Below, piece after piece: positions 28,320 to 38,043 of a DNA stretch of 64,000 nt. This DNA is from Rhizobium giardinii bv. giardinii H152 (GTDB lineage Bacteria > Pseudomonadota > Alphaproteobacteria > Rhizobiales > Rhizobiaceae): assembly GCF_000379605.1 (NCBI RefSeq), contig NZ_KB902635.1, positions 82,592-146,591 of the forward strand, read 5' to 3'. Numbering within the stretch: position 1 is the stretch's first letter; the number at the start of each line of letters is the position of its first letter. The translations under genes and the position numbers were made by a program. The notes below the pieces were generated by a model, which was not told the origin of the DNA, did not search any database, and saw only the letters and a program-made list of their open reading frames with translations.

Positions 28320-29061
28320 ATGCGAATAGCTACTATCGCTGATACTCATGGAAATCTGATAGCGCTCGACGCTGCAATTAACCCATCTGCGGGCTGCCGC
28401 CCCTGATCTCATCGTGAACCTTGGCGATCTTGTCTCCGGCCCATTTGATCCTGCCGGTAGTGCCGATGCCCAGATGAAGCTTGGTTGCCCGACGATCGCG
28501 GGAAACCACGAGCGTCAAATACTGGAAGGCGGTACCGGTTTCGCAGATGTTTTTGCGAGGCAGCGCCTTAGCCCAACTCACCTTGATTGGATTGCCAGCC
28601 TGCCGGAAAATTTAACGCTCGCGGATGGAGAGGTTTTTGCTTGTCACGGAAGCCCCGCTGGCGGGGATCTCGAATACCTGCTCGAAGATGTGAGTTCTGG
28701 AAGACCGTTCGTAGATACTGAGGACGCCATTCGTAAAAGGCTTGAGGGCATTGGCACCGCTCGCGTTGTTCTGTGCGGGCACACCCATATACCGCGCATC
28801 GTAGCTGTAGACGGCATACTGATCGTGAACCCGGGCAGCATAGGAATGCCAGGATATCGCGATGTGACACCGGTTCCCCACGTCATGGAGGCCGGCGCTC
28901 CGCACGCACGATATGCGATCGTGGAAAAATTGTCGTCCGGCTGGGCGGCTGAACTCCGTGCTGTGCCATATGATTTCGACGCGGCGGCACGTCAGGCAGA
29001 ACAGGCCGGTCGAGACGCTGTTGCCTATTCTCTACGTACAGGTCGGATGCCGCCAATATGA
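28320..29061 (+). pseudogene. Metallophosphoesterase gene with a single-base frameshift
   Basis: Calcineurin-like phosphoesterase of the YfcE/diadenosine-polyphosphatase-like type, broken near its start. ATG 28320 encodes MRIATIADTHGNLIALDAAIN, then the frame moves to a stop at 28404-28406; the rest (HLRAAAPDLIVNLGDLVSGP onward) is in the next frame to 29061. Dropping one C from the CCC run at 28382-28384 restores one continuous 246-residue protein with all motifs: DTHGN, NLGDL, GNHER, CHGSP and GHTHIP. The intact relative at 52856-53599 aligns along the whole length. Either a real inactivating mutation or a homopolymer sequencing error; a restart at GTG 28414 would lack the first metal-binding motif. 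Confidence 0.85.
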
Positions 29062-29500
29062 TCCTGATGCCGCAAACTCTCAGTTAGGGGCTGAGGTCAT
29101 CATGCCCCGGCCTTTCCCGTACTGCGGTCGCCGTGGTCTTGTCGAAGATGGTGAAACCGCGCGCGGCCCTCGTAGTCAGCCTCATAGGCAACGACGAGAC
29201 GGTTTTTGTCGGGTCACTTCACCGCATGCGGCTTGCGCTTGACGGCCTTCAATTCGCCGGTGAAGGCGGCGATGCCATTGAAACCGGCTCTGCGCTGGCG
29301 GTGGACGCTGTCGAGGCGGCAAGTGCGGCGGTCGCGCATGACAGCCGGTGCGCATTGGAAATGCGACGACAAGCGAAGGCGAACAGGAGGTGCAGCGGAT
29401 GCAGCATACGAAAAGAGGCCCGGGAAGACCCGGGCCTCAAATCAACCTGCCATCGAACCGCCGGCGTTGCCGCCACGGTGCTGCAGATGAAACATGAAAC
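29062..29500. other. Gap between broken phosphoesterase and hup
   Basis: 439 bases with no gene I can support. It contains the hup terminator (29415-29438). Short frames on both strands (for example one ending KAVKRKPHAVK on minus near 29217) have no start context or family resemblance and may be decayed coding sequence. Confidence 0.35.
29415..29438 (-). terminator. Terminator of hup
   Basis: Perfect ten-base-pair stem GAGGCCCGGG / CCCGGGCCTC with loop AAGA, followed on the minus strand by TTTTCGT. It lies 62 bases after the hup stop. Confidence 0.85.
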
Positions 29501-29773
29501 TTAGTTTACGGCGTCCTTCAGACCCTTGCCGGCAGAGAACTTCGGCACGTTGCGTGCCGGGATATCAACTTCTGCGCCGGTGGACGGGTTGCGACCCTTG
29601 GATGCTTCGCGACGGCTGACCGAGAAATTGCCGAAGCCGACGAGACGAACGTCGCCGCCGCTCTTCAGTTCGGCCTGGATTGCGTCGAAGATTGCATCAA
29701 CTGCAGAAGATGCGTCCGTCTTCGAAAGTCCGGCCTTCTCGGCAACTGCTGACACGAGCTCATTCTTGTTCAT
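29501..29773 (-). CDS. hup: DNA-binding protein HU
   Basis: A 90-residue histone-like nucleoid protein that bends DNA as a dimer. It starts MNKNELVSAVAEKAGLSKTD, has the DNA-contact arm with the HU signature GFGNFSVSRREASKGRNPSTG and the Pro-containing tip region, and ends KFSAGKGLKDAVN. Length is typical. It is transcribed alone, between the lon terminator upstream (on the same strand) and its own terminator, matching the classical lon-hup arrangement. Confidence 0.97.
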   Translation of the reverse strand: MNKNELVSAVAEKAGLSKTDASSAVDAIFDAIQAELKSGGDVRLVGFGNFSVSRREASKGRNPSTGAEVDIPARNVPKFSAGKGLKDAVN

Positions 29774-29912
29774 GTTTCCACCCCTTTCAATACTGGTTCG
29801 AAACGACTCAATTTTTAAGCCGGGGGTAGCATACGCAAGACCCTCGCCTTGACAAACCCAATCGCTCCGAATCCCTAGGAATGCAAGGCTTTGCGCGAGG
29901 TTTTACATAAAA

Positions 29913-29936
29913 AAGACCGGCAAAAATGCCGGTCTT
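29913..29936 (-). terminator. Terminator of lon
   Basis: Nine-base-pair stem AAGACCGGC / GCCGGTCTT with a six-base loop, then on the minus strand a T-run (six T). It is 67 bases after the lon stop and separates lon from hup. Confidence 0.9.
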
Positions 29937-30003
29937 CCACTGTTTATGTGCCAAATCGATCCCCGCATGGTTGCGGGCACTATTTGACCTTCACGTCAAG
30001 TGC

Positions 30004-32424
30004 CTAGTGGGCAATCGACACTGCGGTCTCATCGGCCGGATCAGCAGCCGCGATCGGAACCGGCTGCTTGGACGGATCCCACTCGATCGCGACCGGCACC
30101 CGCACCAGTGCGTGGCTCAGGACCTCGCCGATATGCGAGACCGGGATGATCTCCATGTTGTTCTTCACGTTGTCCGGAATGTCCGCCAGATCCTTGGCGT
30201 TTTCTTCCGGGATCAGCACCTTCTTGATGCCGCCGCGAAGAGCAGCAAGCAGCTTTTCCTTCAAACCGCCGATCGGCAGGACGCGACCGCGCAGCGTGAT
30301 TTCGCCGGTCATCGCCACATTCTTGTTGACCGGGATGCCGGTCATGATCGAGACGATCGCCGTTGCCATCGCCACGCCCGCGGACGGACCGTCCTTCGGC
30401 GTTGCGCCTTCCGGCACGTGAACGTGGATATCGCTCGTGTCGAAGCGCGGCGGCTCGATGCCGAAATCGATGGCACGCGAGCGGACATAGGAGGCCGCCG
30501 CAGAGATCGATTCCTTCATCACGTCCCTGAGGTTACCGGTCACCGTCATGCGGCCCTTGCCGGGCATCATCACGCCTTCGATCGTCAGCAGTTCGCCGCC
30601 GACCTCGGTCCAGGCGAGACCGGTGACGACACCGACCTGGTCGGTGCGCTCGGCTTCGCCATGGCGATAACGCGGAACGCCCAGATAGTCCTGGATGTTG
30701 TCCGCCGTCACCTCGACCTTGCTGGTCTTGCCCTTGAGGATTTCCGTCACGGCCTTGCGGGCGAGCTTCATCAGCTCCCGCTCGAGGCTGCGCACGCCGG
30801 CTTCCCGCGTGTAGGTCTGGATGACGCCCCTGAGCGCGCCGTCCGTGACCGAGAACTCCTTGGCCTGCAACGCGTGGTCGGCAATCGCCTTCGGCAAGAG
30901 GTGCCGCTTGGCAATTTCCAGCTTTTCCTCTTCCGTGTAACCGGCGATGCGGATCACTTCCATCCGGTCCATCAGCGGCGCCGGAATGTTCAGCGTGTTG
31001 GCCGTTGTGATGAACATCACGTTCGACAGGTCATATTCCACCTCGAGATAGTGATCCATGAAGGTCGAGTTCTGTTCCGGATCCAGCACCTCGAGCAGAG
31101 CCGAGGACGGGTCGCCGCGGAAGTCCTGGCCCATCTTGTCGATCTCATCGAGCAGGAAGAGCGGATTGGACTTCTTCGCCTTCTTCATCGACTGGATGAC
31201 CTTGCCGGGCATCGAGCCGATATAGGTGCGGCGGTGACCACGGATTTCGGCTTCGTCACGAACGCCGCCGAGGGCCATGCGGATATATTCGCGGCCGGTC
31301 GCCTTGGCGATCGACTTGGCAAGCGACGTCTTGCCGACGCCCGGAGGGCCGACGAGGCACAGGATCGGTCCCTTGATCTTCTGCGACCGTGCCTGCACGG
31401 CAAGATACTCGATGATCCGTTCCTTGACCTTGTCGAGACCGAAATGATCATGCTCGAGCACTTTTTCGGCGTGGTTGAGGTCGGTCTTGACCTTCGACTT
31501 CTTGCCCCACGGAATGCCGAGCAGCCAATCCAGATAGTTGCGCACGACGGTGGCTTCTGCCGACATCGGGCTCATCTGGCGCAGCTTCTTGACTTCCGCG
31601 TCCGCCTTTTCACGGGCTTCCTTGGAAAGCTTGGTCTTGCTGATGCGGTCTTCCAGCTCGGCCATCTCGTCGCGGCCTTCCTCGCCGTCGCCGAGTTCCT
31701 TCTGGATCGCCTTCATCTGTTCGTTCAGGTAATATTCGCGCTGGGTCTTCTCCATCTGCCGCTTGACGCGCGAGCGGATGCGCTTCTCGACCTGGAGGAC
31801 GGAGATTTCGCCTTCCATGAAGCCAAGCGCCTTTTCAAGGCGCAGCTTGACGCTCGTCGTCTCGAGCATTTCCTGCTTTTCGACAATCTTGATGGAGAGA
31901 TGCGAAGCAACCGTATCGGCGAGCTTCGAATAGTCTTCGATCTGGCTGGCAGCACCGACGACTTCCGGAGAAATCTTCTTGTTGAGCTTCACATAGCTCT
32001 CGAATTCGGAGACCACCGAGCGGCTGAGCGCCTCGATCTCGACCGGATCTTCGACAGCCTCCGGCAGCACATGCGCCATTGCTTCGTAGAATTCTTCGCG
32101 ACGGGTATAACCATCGATCTCGGCGCGGGCACGGCCCTCGACCAGAACCTTGACGGTGCCGTCGGGCAGCTTCAGAAGCTGAAGCACGTTGGCGATCGTG
32201 CCGATCTGGTAGATCGCCGAGGCTTCCGGATCATCGTCGCTCGCATTGATCTGGGTCGCAAGCATGATCTGCTTGTCGGTGCCCATGACCTCCTCCAGCG
32301 CCCGGATCGATTTTTCACGGCCGACAAACAGAGGCACGATCATGTGCGGGAACACCACGATGTCGCGCAGCGGCAGCACCGGATAGGTCGCGCTCTCAAT
32401 TGCCGGAGACGTTTTGTTCGTCAT
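30004..32424 (-). CDS. lon: ATP-dependent protease Lon
   Basis: Cytoplasmic serine-lysine AAA+ protease that degrades misfolded and regulatory proteins. The 806-residue protein has the N-terminal substrate domain ([20 protein letters not shown]), Walker [14 protein letters not shown], Walker [10 protein letters not shown], and a C-terminal protease domain with the serine in [12 protein letters not shown] and the lysine in [13 protein letters not shown]. Start ATG 32424 ([15 protein letters not shown]). A hairpin sits 36-61 bases upstream in the leader. Part of the clpP-clpX-lon-hup block. Confidence 0.98.
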   Translation of the reverse strand: MTNKTSPAIESATYPVLPLRDIVVFPHMIVPLFVGREKSIRALEEVMGTDKQIMLATQINASDDDPEASAIYQIGTIANVLQLLKLPDGTVKVLVEGRARAEIDGYTRREEFYEAMAHVLPEAVEDPVEIEALSRSVVSEFESYVKLNKKISPEVVGAASQIEDYSKLADTVASHLSIKIVEKQEMLETTSVKLRLEKALGFMEGEISVLQVEKRIRSRVKRQMEKTQREYYLNEQMKAIQKELGDGEEGRDEMAELEDRISKTKLSKEAREKADAEVKKLRQMSPMSAEATVVRNYLDWLLGIPWGKKSKVKTDLNHAEKVLEHDHFGLDKVKERIIEYLAVQARSQKIKGPILCLVGPPGVGKTSLAKSIAKATGREYIRMALGGVRDEAEIRGHRRTYIGSMPGKVIQSMKKAKKSNPLFLLDEIDKMGQDFRGDPSSALLEVLDPEQNSTFMDHYLEVEYDLSNVMFITTANTLNIPAPLMDRMEVIRIAGYTEEEKLEIAKRHLLPKAIADHALQAKEFSVTDGALRGVIQTYTREAGVRSLERELMKLARKAVTEILKGKTSKVEVTADNIQDYLGVPRYRHGEAERTDQVGVVTGLAWTEVGGELLTIEGVMMPGKGRMTVTGNLRDVMKESISAAASYVRSRAIDFGIEPPRFDTSDIHVHVPEGATPKDGPSAGVAMATAIVSIMTGIPVNKNVAMTGEITLRGRVLPIGGLKEKLLAALRGGIKKVLIPEENAKDLADIPDNVKNNMEIIPVSHIGEVLSHALVRVPVAIEWDPSKQPVPIAAADPADETAVSIAH

Positions 32425-32459
32425 GTCATTTCCTTTCCGTCCCGTTTCCGGGCCCGTTA

Positions 32460-32485
32460 CCCGAAGCGTTCAAGAGCGCTTCGGG
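32460..32485 (-). promoter_or_regulatory. Hairpin in the lon leader
   Basis: Inverted repeat CCCGAAGCG / CGCTTCGGG (nine base pairs, eight-base loop) 36 bases upstream of the lon ATG. No T-run follows toward lon, so it is not a standard terminator; it may be a 5'-leader structure affecting mRNA stability or translation. Confidence 0.45.
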
Positions 32486-32843
32486 TCCTCATTCTTTCCA
32501 CTGTCAGGTGGAGTATGTGACGCCTGTTTTCAACCCTTTGCCGACGATCGGCCTGGGGGCGCCGCAGCCCGATATTAAATGGCATCTTCCTGTCGCGTAC
32601 CTTGCCGAGGTCCCGATCGCACACGATTCGCATCAGGATAAGCCGATACGGAATCATAGCATAATTGCGTTGTTGGCCACGTTTAGCAATCGTCGATTCT
32701 ACCCATTGCTGGTCTATTGGCGATATCCGCGCCACGTTTTCTGTGCATCCAAGCTTTGCAATCCATGCAAGGCTCGCAACGCCGCTTGGGCTATGCACCA
32801 CGAAAGGTCTTTCCGCCCCTTCCTACAACATGGCGCATAAAAA
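32486..32843. other. lon upstream region
   Basis: About 350 bases between the lon leader hairpin and the clpX terminator, no gene seen. On the minus strand an element TTGCTA, 17 bases, AATTAT can be read near 32664-32692 as a weak sigma-70-like promoter, and a palindrome TTGCA-ATCCA-TGCAA is present near 32755-32770. Neither is strong. Confidence 0.3.
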
Positions 32844-32864
32844 AGGCCCGCACATGGCGGGCCT
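32844..32864 (-). terminator. Terminator of clpX
   Basis: Eight-base-pair stem AGGCCCGC / GCGGGCCT with loop ACATG, followed on the minus strand by six T. It begins 30 bases after the clpX stop, so clpX and lon are separate transcription units. Confidence 0.9.
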
Positions 32865-32894
32865 CTTCAACTTAAGTCGCACGCCGCGCGCCGA

Positions 32895-34172
32895 TCAGGC
32901 CGAAACGTTGGCCTTCTCCTCGGAGCGTTCCGAATAGATGTAGAGCGGACGGGCGGAGCCCTTGACCACCTCGTCGGAGATGACCACTTCTCGCACGCCT
33001 TCCAGCGTCGGCAGCTCGAACATGGTGTCGAGCAGGATCTTCTCCATGATCGAGCGCAGGCCGCGGGCGCCGGTCTTGCGGACGATCGCCTTGCGGGCGA
33101 TTTCGCGCAGCGCATCCTCGTGGAAGGTCAGTTCGACGTCTTCCATTTCGAACAGGCGCTGGTACTGCTTGATCAGTGCATTCTTCGGCTCGGACAGAAT
33201 CTGGATCAGGGCCGGCTCGTCGAGGTCTTCGAGTGTCGCCAGCACCGGCAGACGGCCGATGAATTCCGGGATCAGGCCGAATTTCACCAGATCTTCCGGC
33301 TCCAATTCGCGCAGGACTTCGCCGACGCGGCGATCTTCCGGAGCGCGCACCGCCGCACCGAAGCCGATCGAGGTCTTTTCGCCACGGGCCGAGATGATCT
33401 TGTCGAGGCCGGCAAAAGCGCCACCGCAGATGAACAGGATGTTGGTCGTGTCCACCTGCAGGAATTCCTGCTGCGGATGCTTGCGGCCGCCCTGCGGCGG
33501 CACCGAAGCGACCGTGCCTTCCATGATTTTCAGGAGCGCCTGCTGCACGCCCTCGCCGGAAACGTCACGGGTGATCGAGGGATTGTCGGACTTGCGCGAG
33601 ATCTTGTCGACTTCGTCGATATAGACGATGCCGCGCTGGGCCCGCTCGACATTGTAGTCGGCAGCCTGCAGGAGCTTCAGGATGATGTTCTCGACATCCT
33701 CGCCGACATAGCCGGCTTCCGTCAGCGTCGTCGCATCCGCCATCGTGAACGGCACGTCGATGATGCGCGCCAGCGTCTGCGCCAGATAAGTCTTGCCGCA
33801 ACCGGTCGGGCCGACGAGCATGATGTTGGACTTGGCCAGTTCGACATCCGTGCCCTTGGCGGCATGGGCCAGGCGCTTGTAGTGGTTGTGGACGGCAACC
33901 GATAGGATACGTTTGGCCTGCTGCTGGCCGATCACGTATTCGTCGAGAACCTTGATGATCTCCTGCGGCGTCGGAACGCCGTCACGGGATTTGACCATCG
34001 AGGTCTTGTTCTCTTCGCGGATGATGTCCATGCAGAGCTCGACGCATTCATCGCAGATGAACACAGTCGGTCCGGCAATCAGCTTGCGGACCTCATGCTG
34101 GCTCTTGCCGCAGAAGGAACAATAAAGGGTATTCTTGGAGTCACCGCCGTTGCTACCGCTGACCTTGCTCAT
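32895..34172 (-). CDS. clpX: ClpX, ATPase subunit of ClpXP protease
   Basis: AAA+ unfoldase that feeds substrates to ClpP. The 425-residue protein starts with a zinc-binding domain (C18, C21, C40, C43 in CSFC and CDEC), has Walker A GPTGCGKT at 121-128, Walker [10 protein letters not shown], the pore and sensor regions, and the ClpP-binding IGF loop (here TSIGFGAAV). Start ATG 34172 ([15 protein letters not shown]). 300 bases downstream of clpP, consistent with an independent promoter plus read-through. Confidence 0.98.
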   Translation of the reverse strand: MSKVSGSNGGDSKNTLYCSFCGKSQHEVRKLIAGPTVFICDECVELCMDIIREENKTSMVKSRDGVPTPQEIIKVLDEYVIGQQQAKRILSVAVHNHYKRLAHAAKGTDVELAKSNIMLVGPTGCGKTYLAQTLARIIDVPFTMADATTLTEAGYVGEDVENIILKLLQAADYNVERAQRGIVYIDEVDKISRKSDNPSITRDVSGEGVQQALLKIMEGTVASVPPQGGRKHPQQEFLQVDTTNILFICGGAFAGLDKIISARGEKTSIGFGAAVRAPEDRRVGEVLRELEPEDLVKFGLIPEFIGRLPVLATLEDLDEPALIQILSEPKNALIKQYQRLFEMEDVELTFHEDALREIARKAIVRKTGARGLRSIMEKILLDTMFELPTLEGVREVVISDEVVKGSARPLYIYSERSEEKANVSA

Positions 34173-34472
34173 ATCACTTTCCTTCCAGCACGCCGGACAC
34201 CTCCTGAAAGGTGCAACGGACTACTCAACCCGCTCCGCGATTCCTTCCGCGTCCTGCGCAAAGAGACGGCGCTTTTGGGAGTACGAACCGGCCTCAAACA
34301 ACCACGTTTGATGTCCGGCAGCAACGAATCTCCCACCGAATACCGAATGCTAGGACCTCAAACTTCTACATAGCATTAACGGTCAATATTAACGGCTTTG
34401 GCCCGCGGATAAACCCCTATCAGGGATACAAATGTGTCACAAATGCATCTATCCGCACACAAAAGCTTGAAA
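34173..34472. other. clpP-clpX intergenic region
   Basis: 300 bases with no gene. Probably holds a clpX promoter on minus; the stretch 34370-34440 is AT-rich compared with surroundings. No clear terminator for clpP was found. Confidence 0.35.
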
Positions 34473-35105
34473 TCAAGCCTGCTCGGCCGTTTCCATGGCC
34501 TCACGCGAGGTGATGACCTTGTCGACGACGCCCCAGCTAAGTGCCTCATCCGCTGTCATAAAGTGGTCGCGGTCAAGCGTCTGTTCAACCTCTTCATAGG
34601 TCCGACCAGTGTGCTTGACGTAGACTTCGTTCAGCCGGCGCTTCATTTTCAGAATGTCGCGCGCATGCCGCTCGATGTCCGATGCCTGGCCCTGGAAACC
34701 GCCGGAAGGCTGGTGAACCATGATGCGGGCGTTCGGCGTCGCAAAGCGCATGTCCTTGTGACCGGCAGCCAGAAGCAGCGAGCCCATCGAGGCGGCCTGG
34801 CCGATGCACAGCGTCGAAACGGCAGGCTTGATGAACTGCATCGTATCGTAGATCGCCATGCCGGCCGTGACGACGCCGCCCGGCGAATTGATGTAAAGCG
34901 CGATTTCCTTCTTCGGGTTCTCCGCTTCGAGGAACAGCAGCTGGGCGCAGATCAGCGTTGCCATCTGGTCTTCCACGGGTCCCGTCAGGAAAATGATGCG
35001 CTCTTTCAGAAGGCGCGAGAAAATGTCGTAGGAACGTTCGCCGCGATTGGTCTGTTCAACGACCATCGGCACCAGAGCCATGGCGGTATCAACGGGATTT
35101 CTCAT
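34473..35105 (-). CDS. clpP: ClpP, proteolytic subunit
   Basis: Serine peptidase forming the tetradecameric chamber of ClpXP and ClpAP. In this 210-residue protein the catalytic triad is S106 (QAASMGS), H131 (MVHQPSGG) and D180 (LDRDHFM). The N-terminal propeptide is short ([18 protein letters not shown]). A candidate heat-shock promoter lies 70-100 bases upstream (35177-35206). Confidence 0.98.
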   Translation of the reverse strand: MRNPVDTAMALVPMVVEQTNRGERSYDIFSRLLKERIIFLTGPVEDQMATLICAQLLFLEAENPKKEIALYINSPGGVVTAGMAIYDTMQFIKPAVSTLCIGQAASMGSLLLAAGHKDMRFATPNARIMVHQPSGGFQGQASDIERHARDILKMKRRLNEVYVKHTGRTYEEVEQTLDRDHFMTADEALSWGVVDKVITSREAMETAEQA

Positions 35106-35176
35106 GTCAAACCTTTGTCTAGCTGGCGCGCGAACTCTCCTGCGCGCCGGGAATCATCGGGAATATCTCGCTTCAT

Positions 35177-35206
35177 ACATAGAGTGTCCAAGTACCCCAC
35201 TTCAAG
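35177..35206 (-). promoter_or_regulatory. Candidate RpoH (sigma-32) promoter for clpP
   Basis: On the minus strand, CTTGAA (35206-35201) and CTATGT (35182-35177) are separated by 18 bases. Alphaproteobacterial RpoH promoters are known to use a CTTGAA -35 element with a C-rich/CTATNT-like -10. The first half matches perfectly, the second well. Confidence 0.5.
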
Positions 35207-35378
35207 TCGCGAACTCTGCATAACGTTAATACCTGGCCGCACCCCAGCATTCCCGCCACGGCACATTGATGCGTGATCTTTTAGTGATTCCTAAGGAGAG
35301 CGATACCGCCTGCGTCGCTTTTTGGACCTTTTCACACAGGCATTCGGGCTTTCAGGGTGAAAAATCGGTAAATCGCCG

Positions 35379-36938
35379 TCAAAGCTGGGATTCGATCGGC
35401 AGGATGCTGATGATCCCCGCGGTCAGGCGGCGCATGAAACCGGCCTCCGGCTCGCGGCGAAGCACGCGCGGTTTGCTATTCTCGCTGTCCTGCCAGCGCA
35501 GGCGGCCGTTCTCCAAGGCCAGCCGGAAGCTGTTCGCCGGTCGCGTCTCCTCCTCGAAAACAGCCTCGACTTCATCGACGAGCGCGGGATGCGTGAACAG
35601 AACGCCCATTTCCGTGTTGAGCGACGCTGACCGAGGATCGAAATTCAGCGAGCCGACGAAGGCCGTCTTGCCATCGACCGTGAAAGCCTTGGTATGCAGG
35701 CTCGCGCCGCGCGATCCGAACAGCGATATGCGCCTGGGATCGCCGAATTCGTGCATCGCCTTCAGTTCGAACAGCGTTATGCCATGCTTCAGGAGCGCCT
35801 TGCGGTAGTTGGCATAGGCGCCGTGCACTGCCGCAACGTCGGTGGCCGCCAGCGAATTCGTCAGAACCGCGACGCTGACCCGACGCTCGACGAGCCTCGC
35901 AATTTCGGCGATGCCCTGGGCGCCGGGGATGAAATAGGGAGAAATGATCTTCACGTCCTGTTGTGCGGACGTCAGAACCGGCATCAGTTCGCGCATGATC
36001 CAGTTGTTGCGTTTTTGCAGAAACGCCTTTTCGGGCGGATCGGAGACGAGCTTGGCGTCACCCGTCCAATGAAGCGCCTCCGTCGACGGAAGGAAGCCGC
36101 CATGCTTCATCGCCTCTTCGACATGCGTCAGATAGTGCTGGCCGCCAGCTGTCGCCGCGATCCTTTCGAGCTTCTCCCTGAACGCCGGCAGATAGTGCTT
36201 GCGCATCGTTCGCAACGATCCGATTGGCACCACGACAGGGCTATTCCAATAGCGATCGAAGACGGTCGCCGCCTCCATCGCCACAGGTCCGAGCATCCAG
36301 ACGTCGAGATCGCGGAAATTCGCCTGCTCGGCTGCATCGAAATAGGCATCGCCAATGTTGCGGCCGCCGGCGATCACCAGCTGGCCGTCGGCGATCCATT
36401 GCTTGTTGTGCATCCGCCGAGAGGTGCGCAAAGGCCGCAGCATCATCTCCAAACCGCGCTTGAACCGATCGGTCCGCGCCCGGCTTGGGTTGAACAGACG
36501 AACCTCGATGTTCGGATGAGCGTCCAGAGACAGGCACATGCGATCGTGCAGGCCGGCATTGATGTCATCGAGCAGCAGGCGCACGCGGACACCGCGATCG
36601 GCGGCCGCAAGCACCTCGCGGATCAGCATCCGCCCGGTCAGGTCGTTCTTCCAGTAATAATACTGCAGATCGAGACTGCGTCCCGCTTTGCGGGCTGACA
36701 GGGCGCGAAGGGCAAAGGCCGACATATTGTCGGAGATCAGCGAGACGCCGTTTAGTCCCTTGTTTTCGTCAAGCAGCGGCGCTGCCAGCCGGTCGAGTTC
36801 GGTTTGATCCCTTTCCGGCATCAAGGCGCTCGAAGCCGGGCCATGCAGCCGCCGCCCGAAGCGGCCATAGGCATAGACCAGCATCAGCGCCAAGAGGCCG
36901 GATGCGAAGACGGAGAAGGCGACGATGGCGGCGCGCAT
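35379..36938 (-). CDS. Phospholipase D / cardiolipin-synthase-like protein
   Basis: A 519-residue PLD-superfamily protein with an N-terminal membrane anchor (residues 4-24). Two HKD catalytic motifs are present: HNKQWIADGQ (H177, K179, D184) and HTKAFTVDGK near residue 415, each followed by a G(G/S)RN/LN motif. The domain order and length fit cardiolipin synthase-like transphosphatidylases as well as other phospholipases D; the substrate is not decided by sequence. An endonuclease/exonuclease/phosphatase gene lies 18 bases upstream on the same strand, and this pairing suggests a two-gene operon. Confidence 0.87.
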   Translation of the reverse strand: MRAAIVAFSVFASGLLALMLVYAYGRFGRRLHGPASSALMPERDQTELDRLAAPLLDENKGLNGVSLISDNMSAFALRALSARKAGRSLDLQYYYWKNDLTGRMLIREVLAAADRGVRVRLLLDDINAGLHDRMCLSLDAHPNIEVRLFNPSRARTDRFKRGLEMMLRPLRTSRRMHNKQWIADGQLVIAGGRNIGDAYFDAAEQANFRDLDVWMLGPVAMEAATVFDRYWNSPVVVPIGSLRTMRKHYLPAFREKLERIAATAGGQHYLTHVEEAMKHGGFLPSTEALHWTGDAKLVSDPPEKAFLQKRNNWIMRELMPVLTSAQQDVKIISPYFIPGAQGIAEIARLVERRVSVAVLTNSLAATDVAAVHGAYANYRKALLKHGITLFELKAMHEFGDPRRISLFGSRGASLHTKAFTVDGKTAFVGSLNFDPRSASLNTEMGVLFTHPALVDEVEAVFEEETRPANSFRLALENGRLRWQDSENSKPRVLRREPEAGFMRRLTAGIISILPIESQL

Positions 36939-36956
36939 GGAAGGACGACCTGTCCG

Positions 36957-37811
36957 TCAGGGTTGAGCGGCGGAAACCGCTTTGTTCGCAGCCCTGCCTT
37001 CACCCGAGAGCGCGGCCTTGAGATCGATATAGGCCTTGACCGGCAGATGATCGGACGCCACGCGGGCGAGCTGCGTATTGTGCACTTCGACCGCGGTAAC
37101 CAGATTGGGCGGACTGCCCATCACCCGGTCGAGCGCCAAGAGCGGAAAACGCGAGGGAAAGCTCGGCACGGCAGTTGCCGCATGATCGAAGACGGGGCTT
37201 AGAAAACGCAGCGCCGAGCGGCGTCCGAGCCGCCATTCGTTGAGATCGCCGATCAGCAGCGTCGGCCGTTCCTCCGACTCGCGGATGGCAGTCAGGATCG
37301 CCTCCGCCTGCCGCGCACGGGAGTGCCTGAGCAGGCCCAAATGGGCGGCGATGATCCGCAGCGGCCCTGCCTTGAGATCGAGATCGACGACGAGCGCGCC
37401 GCGCGGCTCGACGCCGGGCAATTTCAGTTGATGAACCTTGGCGACGGCGCCCTCGCGCAACAGGAGCACATTGCCATGCCAGCCATGTCCCTTGGAGGAA
37501 AAGGCGGCGATCGGCACCGAAATAAGGTGACACTCCCGGTGCAGCCGTTCCAGGTCCAGAAGCCCTGCCCGTTCGCCGAACCGCTGATCGACCTCCTGCA
37601 GCGCAATGATATCGGCGCCGATCTCGCCGATCACTTCGGTGGTCCGGCCGGGATCGAAGCGGCTATCGGTGCCGACGCATTTATGGATGTTATAGGAGGC
37701 GATGACGGTGTCGCCCCGCGCTCCTGCCGGATCCCGGCCGGCAAGCGAGACGCGCTTTCCACGGATCGCGGCAAAAATGCCCGCTGACAGGCTGCTATGC
37801 GACGAAGCCAT
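36957..37811 (-). CDS. Endonuclease/exonuclease/phosphatase family protein
   Basis: A 284-residue Mg-dependent phosphodiesterase fold. Motifs: VIASYNIHKCVGTD, IIALQEVDQRFG (catalytic Glu), IIAAHLGLL, LLIGDLNEW and the final SDHLPVKAYIDL. ATG 37811 (MASSHSSLSAGIFAA) is chosen because upstream in-frame sequence is not typical of the family and overlaps the P450 promoter region; an ATG nine codons upstream is an alternative. Co-oriented with the PLD gene 18 bases downstream. Substrate (nucleic acid, phospholipid or inositol phosphate) unknown. Confidence 0.82.
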   Translation of the reverse strand: MASSHSSLSAGIFAAIRGKRVSLAGRDPAGARGDTVIASYNIHKCVGTDSRFDPGRTTEVIGEIGADIIALQEVDQRFGERAGLLDLERLHRECHLISVPIAAFSSKGHGWHGNVLLLREGAVAKVHQLKLPGVEPRGALVVDLDLKAGPLRIIAAHLGLLRHSRARQAEAILTAIRESEERPTLLIGDLNEWRLGRRSALRFLSPVFDHAATAVPSFPSRFPLLALDRVMGSPPNLVTAVEVHNTQLARVASDHLPVKAYIDLKAALSGEGRAANKAVSAAQP

Positions 37812-38043
37812 GGTCTCTCTCTGGTGCTTGCCCTTCATCGTCCAAGAAATAGACATGTCGCGCCGCAAGGCAAGGCGGCATTCCGCAAATGCCTGCATTT
37901 GAAACGAGCGTAGCCCTTGAAAGTTGCGATAGCTGGTCAAGCTGCAATATCTGGGCATTGTTCCGACAATTTTCTTGTCGAGCAGGCGGCTTGCGCCATA
38001 GATCAACGTGCAGCCTGTTTCATCCAGCGAGAATGCCGCCAAA

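Noticed and set aside
29133-29504. 123-codon plus-strand frame before hup
   Set aside because: Runs across the hup terminator hairpin and shows no recognisable domain.
29926-32520. 864-codon open frame on the plus strand opposite lon
   Set aside because: It mirrors the lon frame exactly, is rich in Arg, His, Asp and Leu with no domain, and has no ribosome-binding site. It is a GC-rich antisense shadow.
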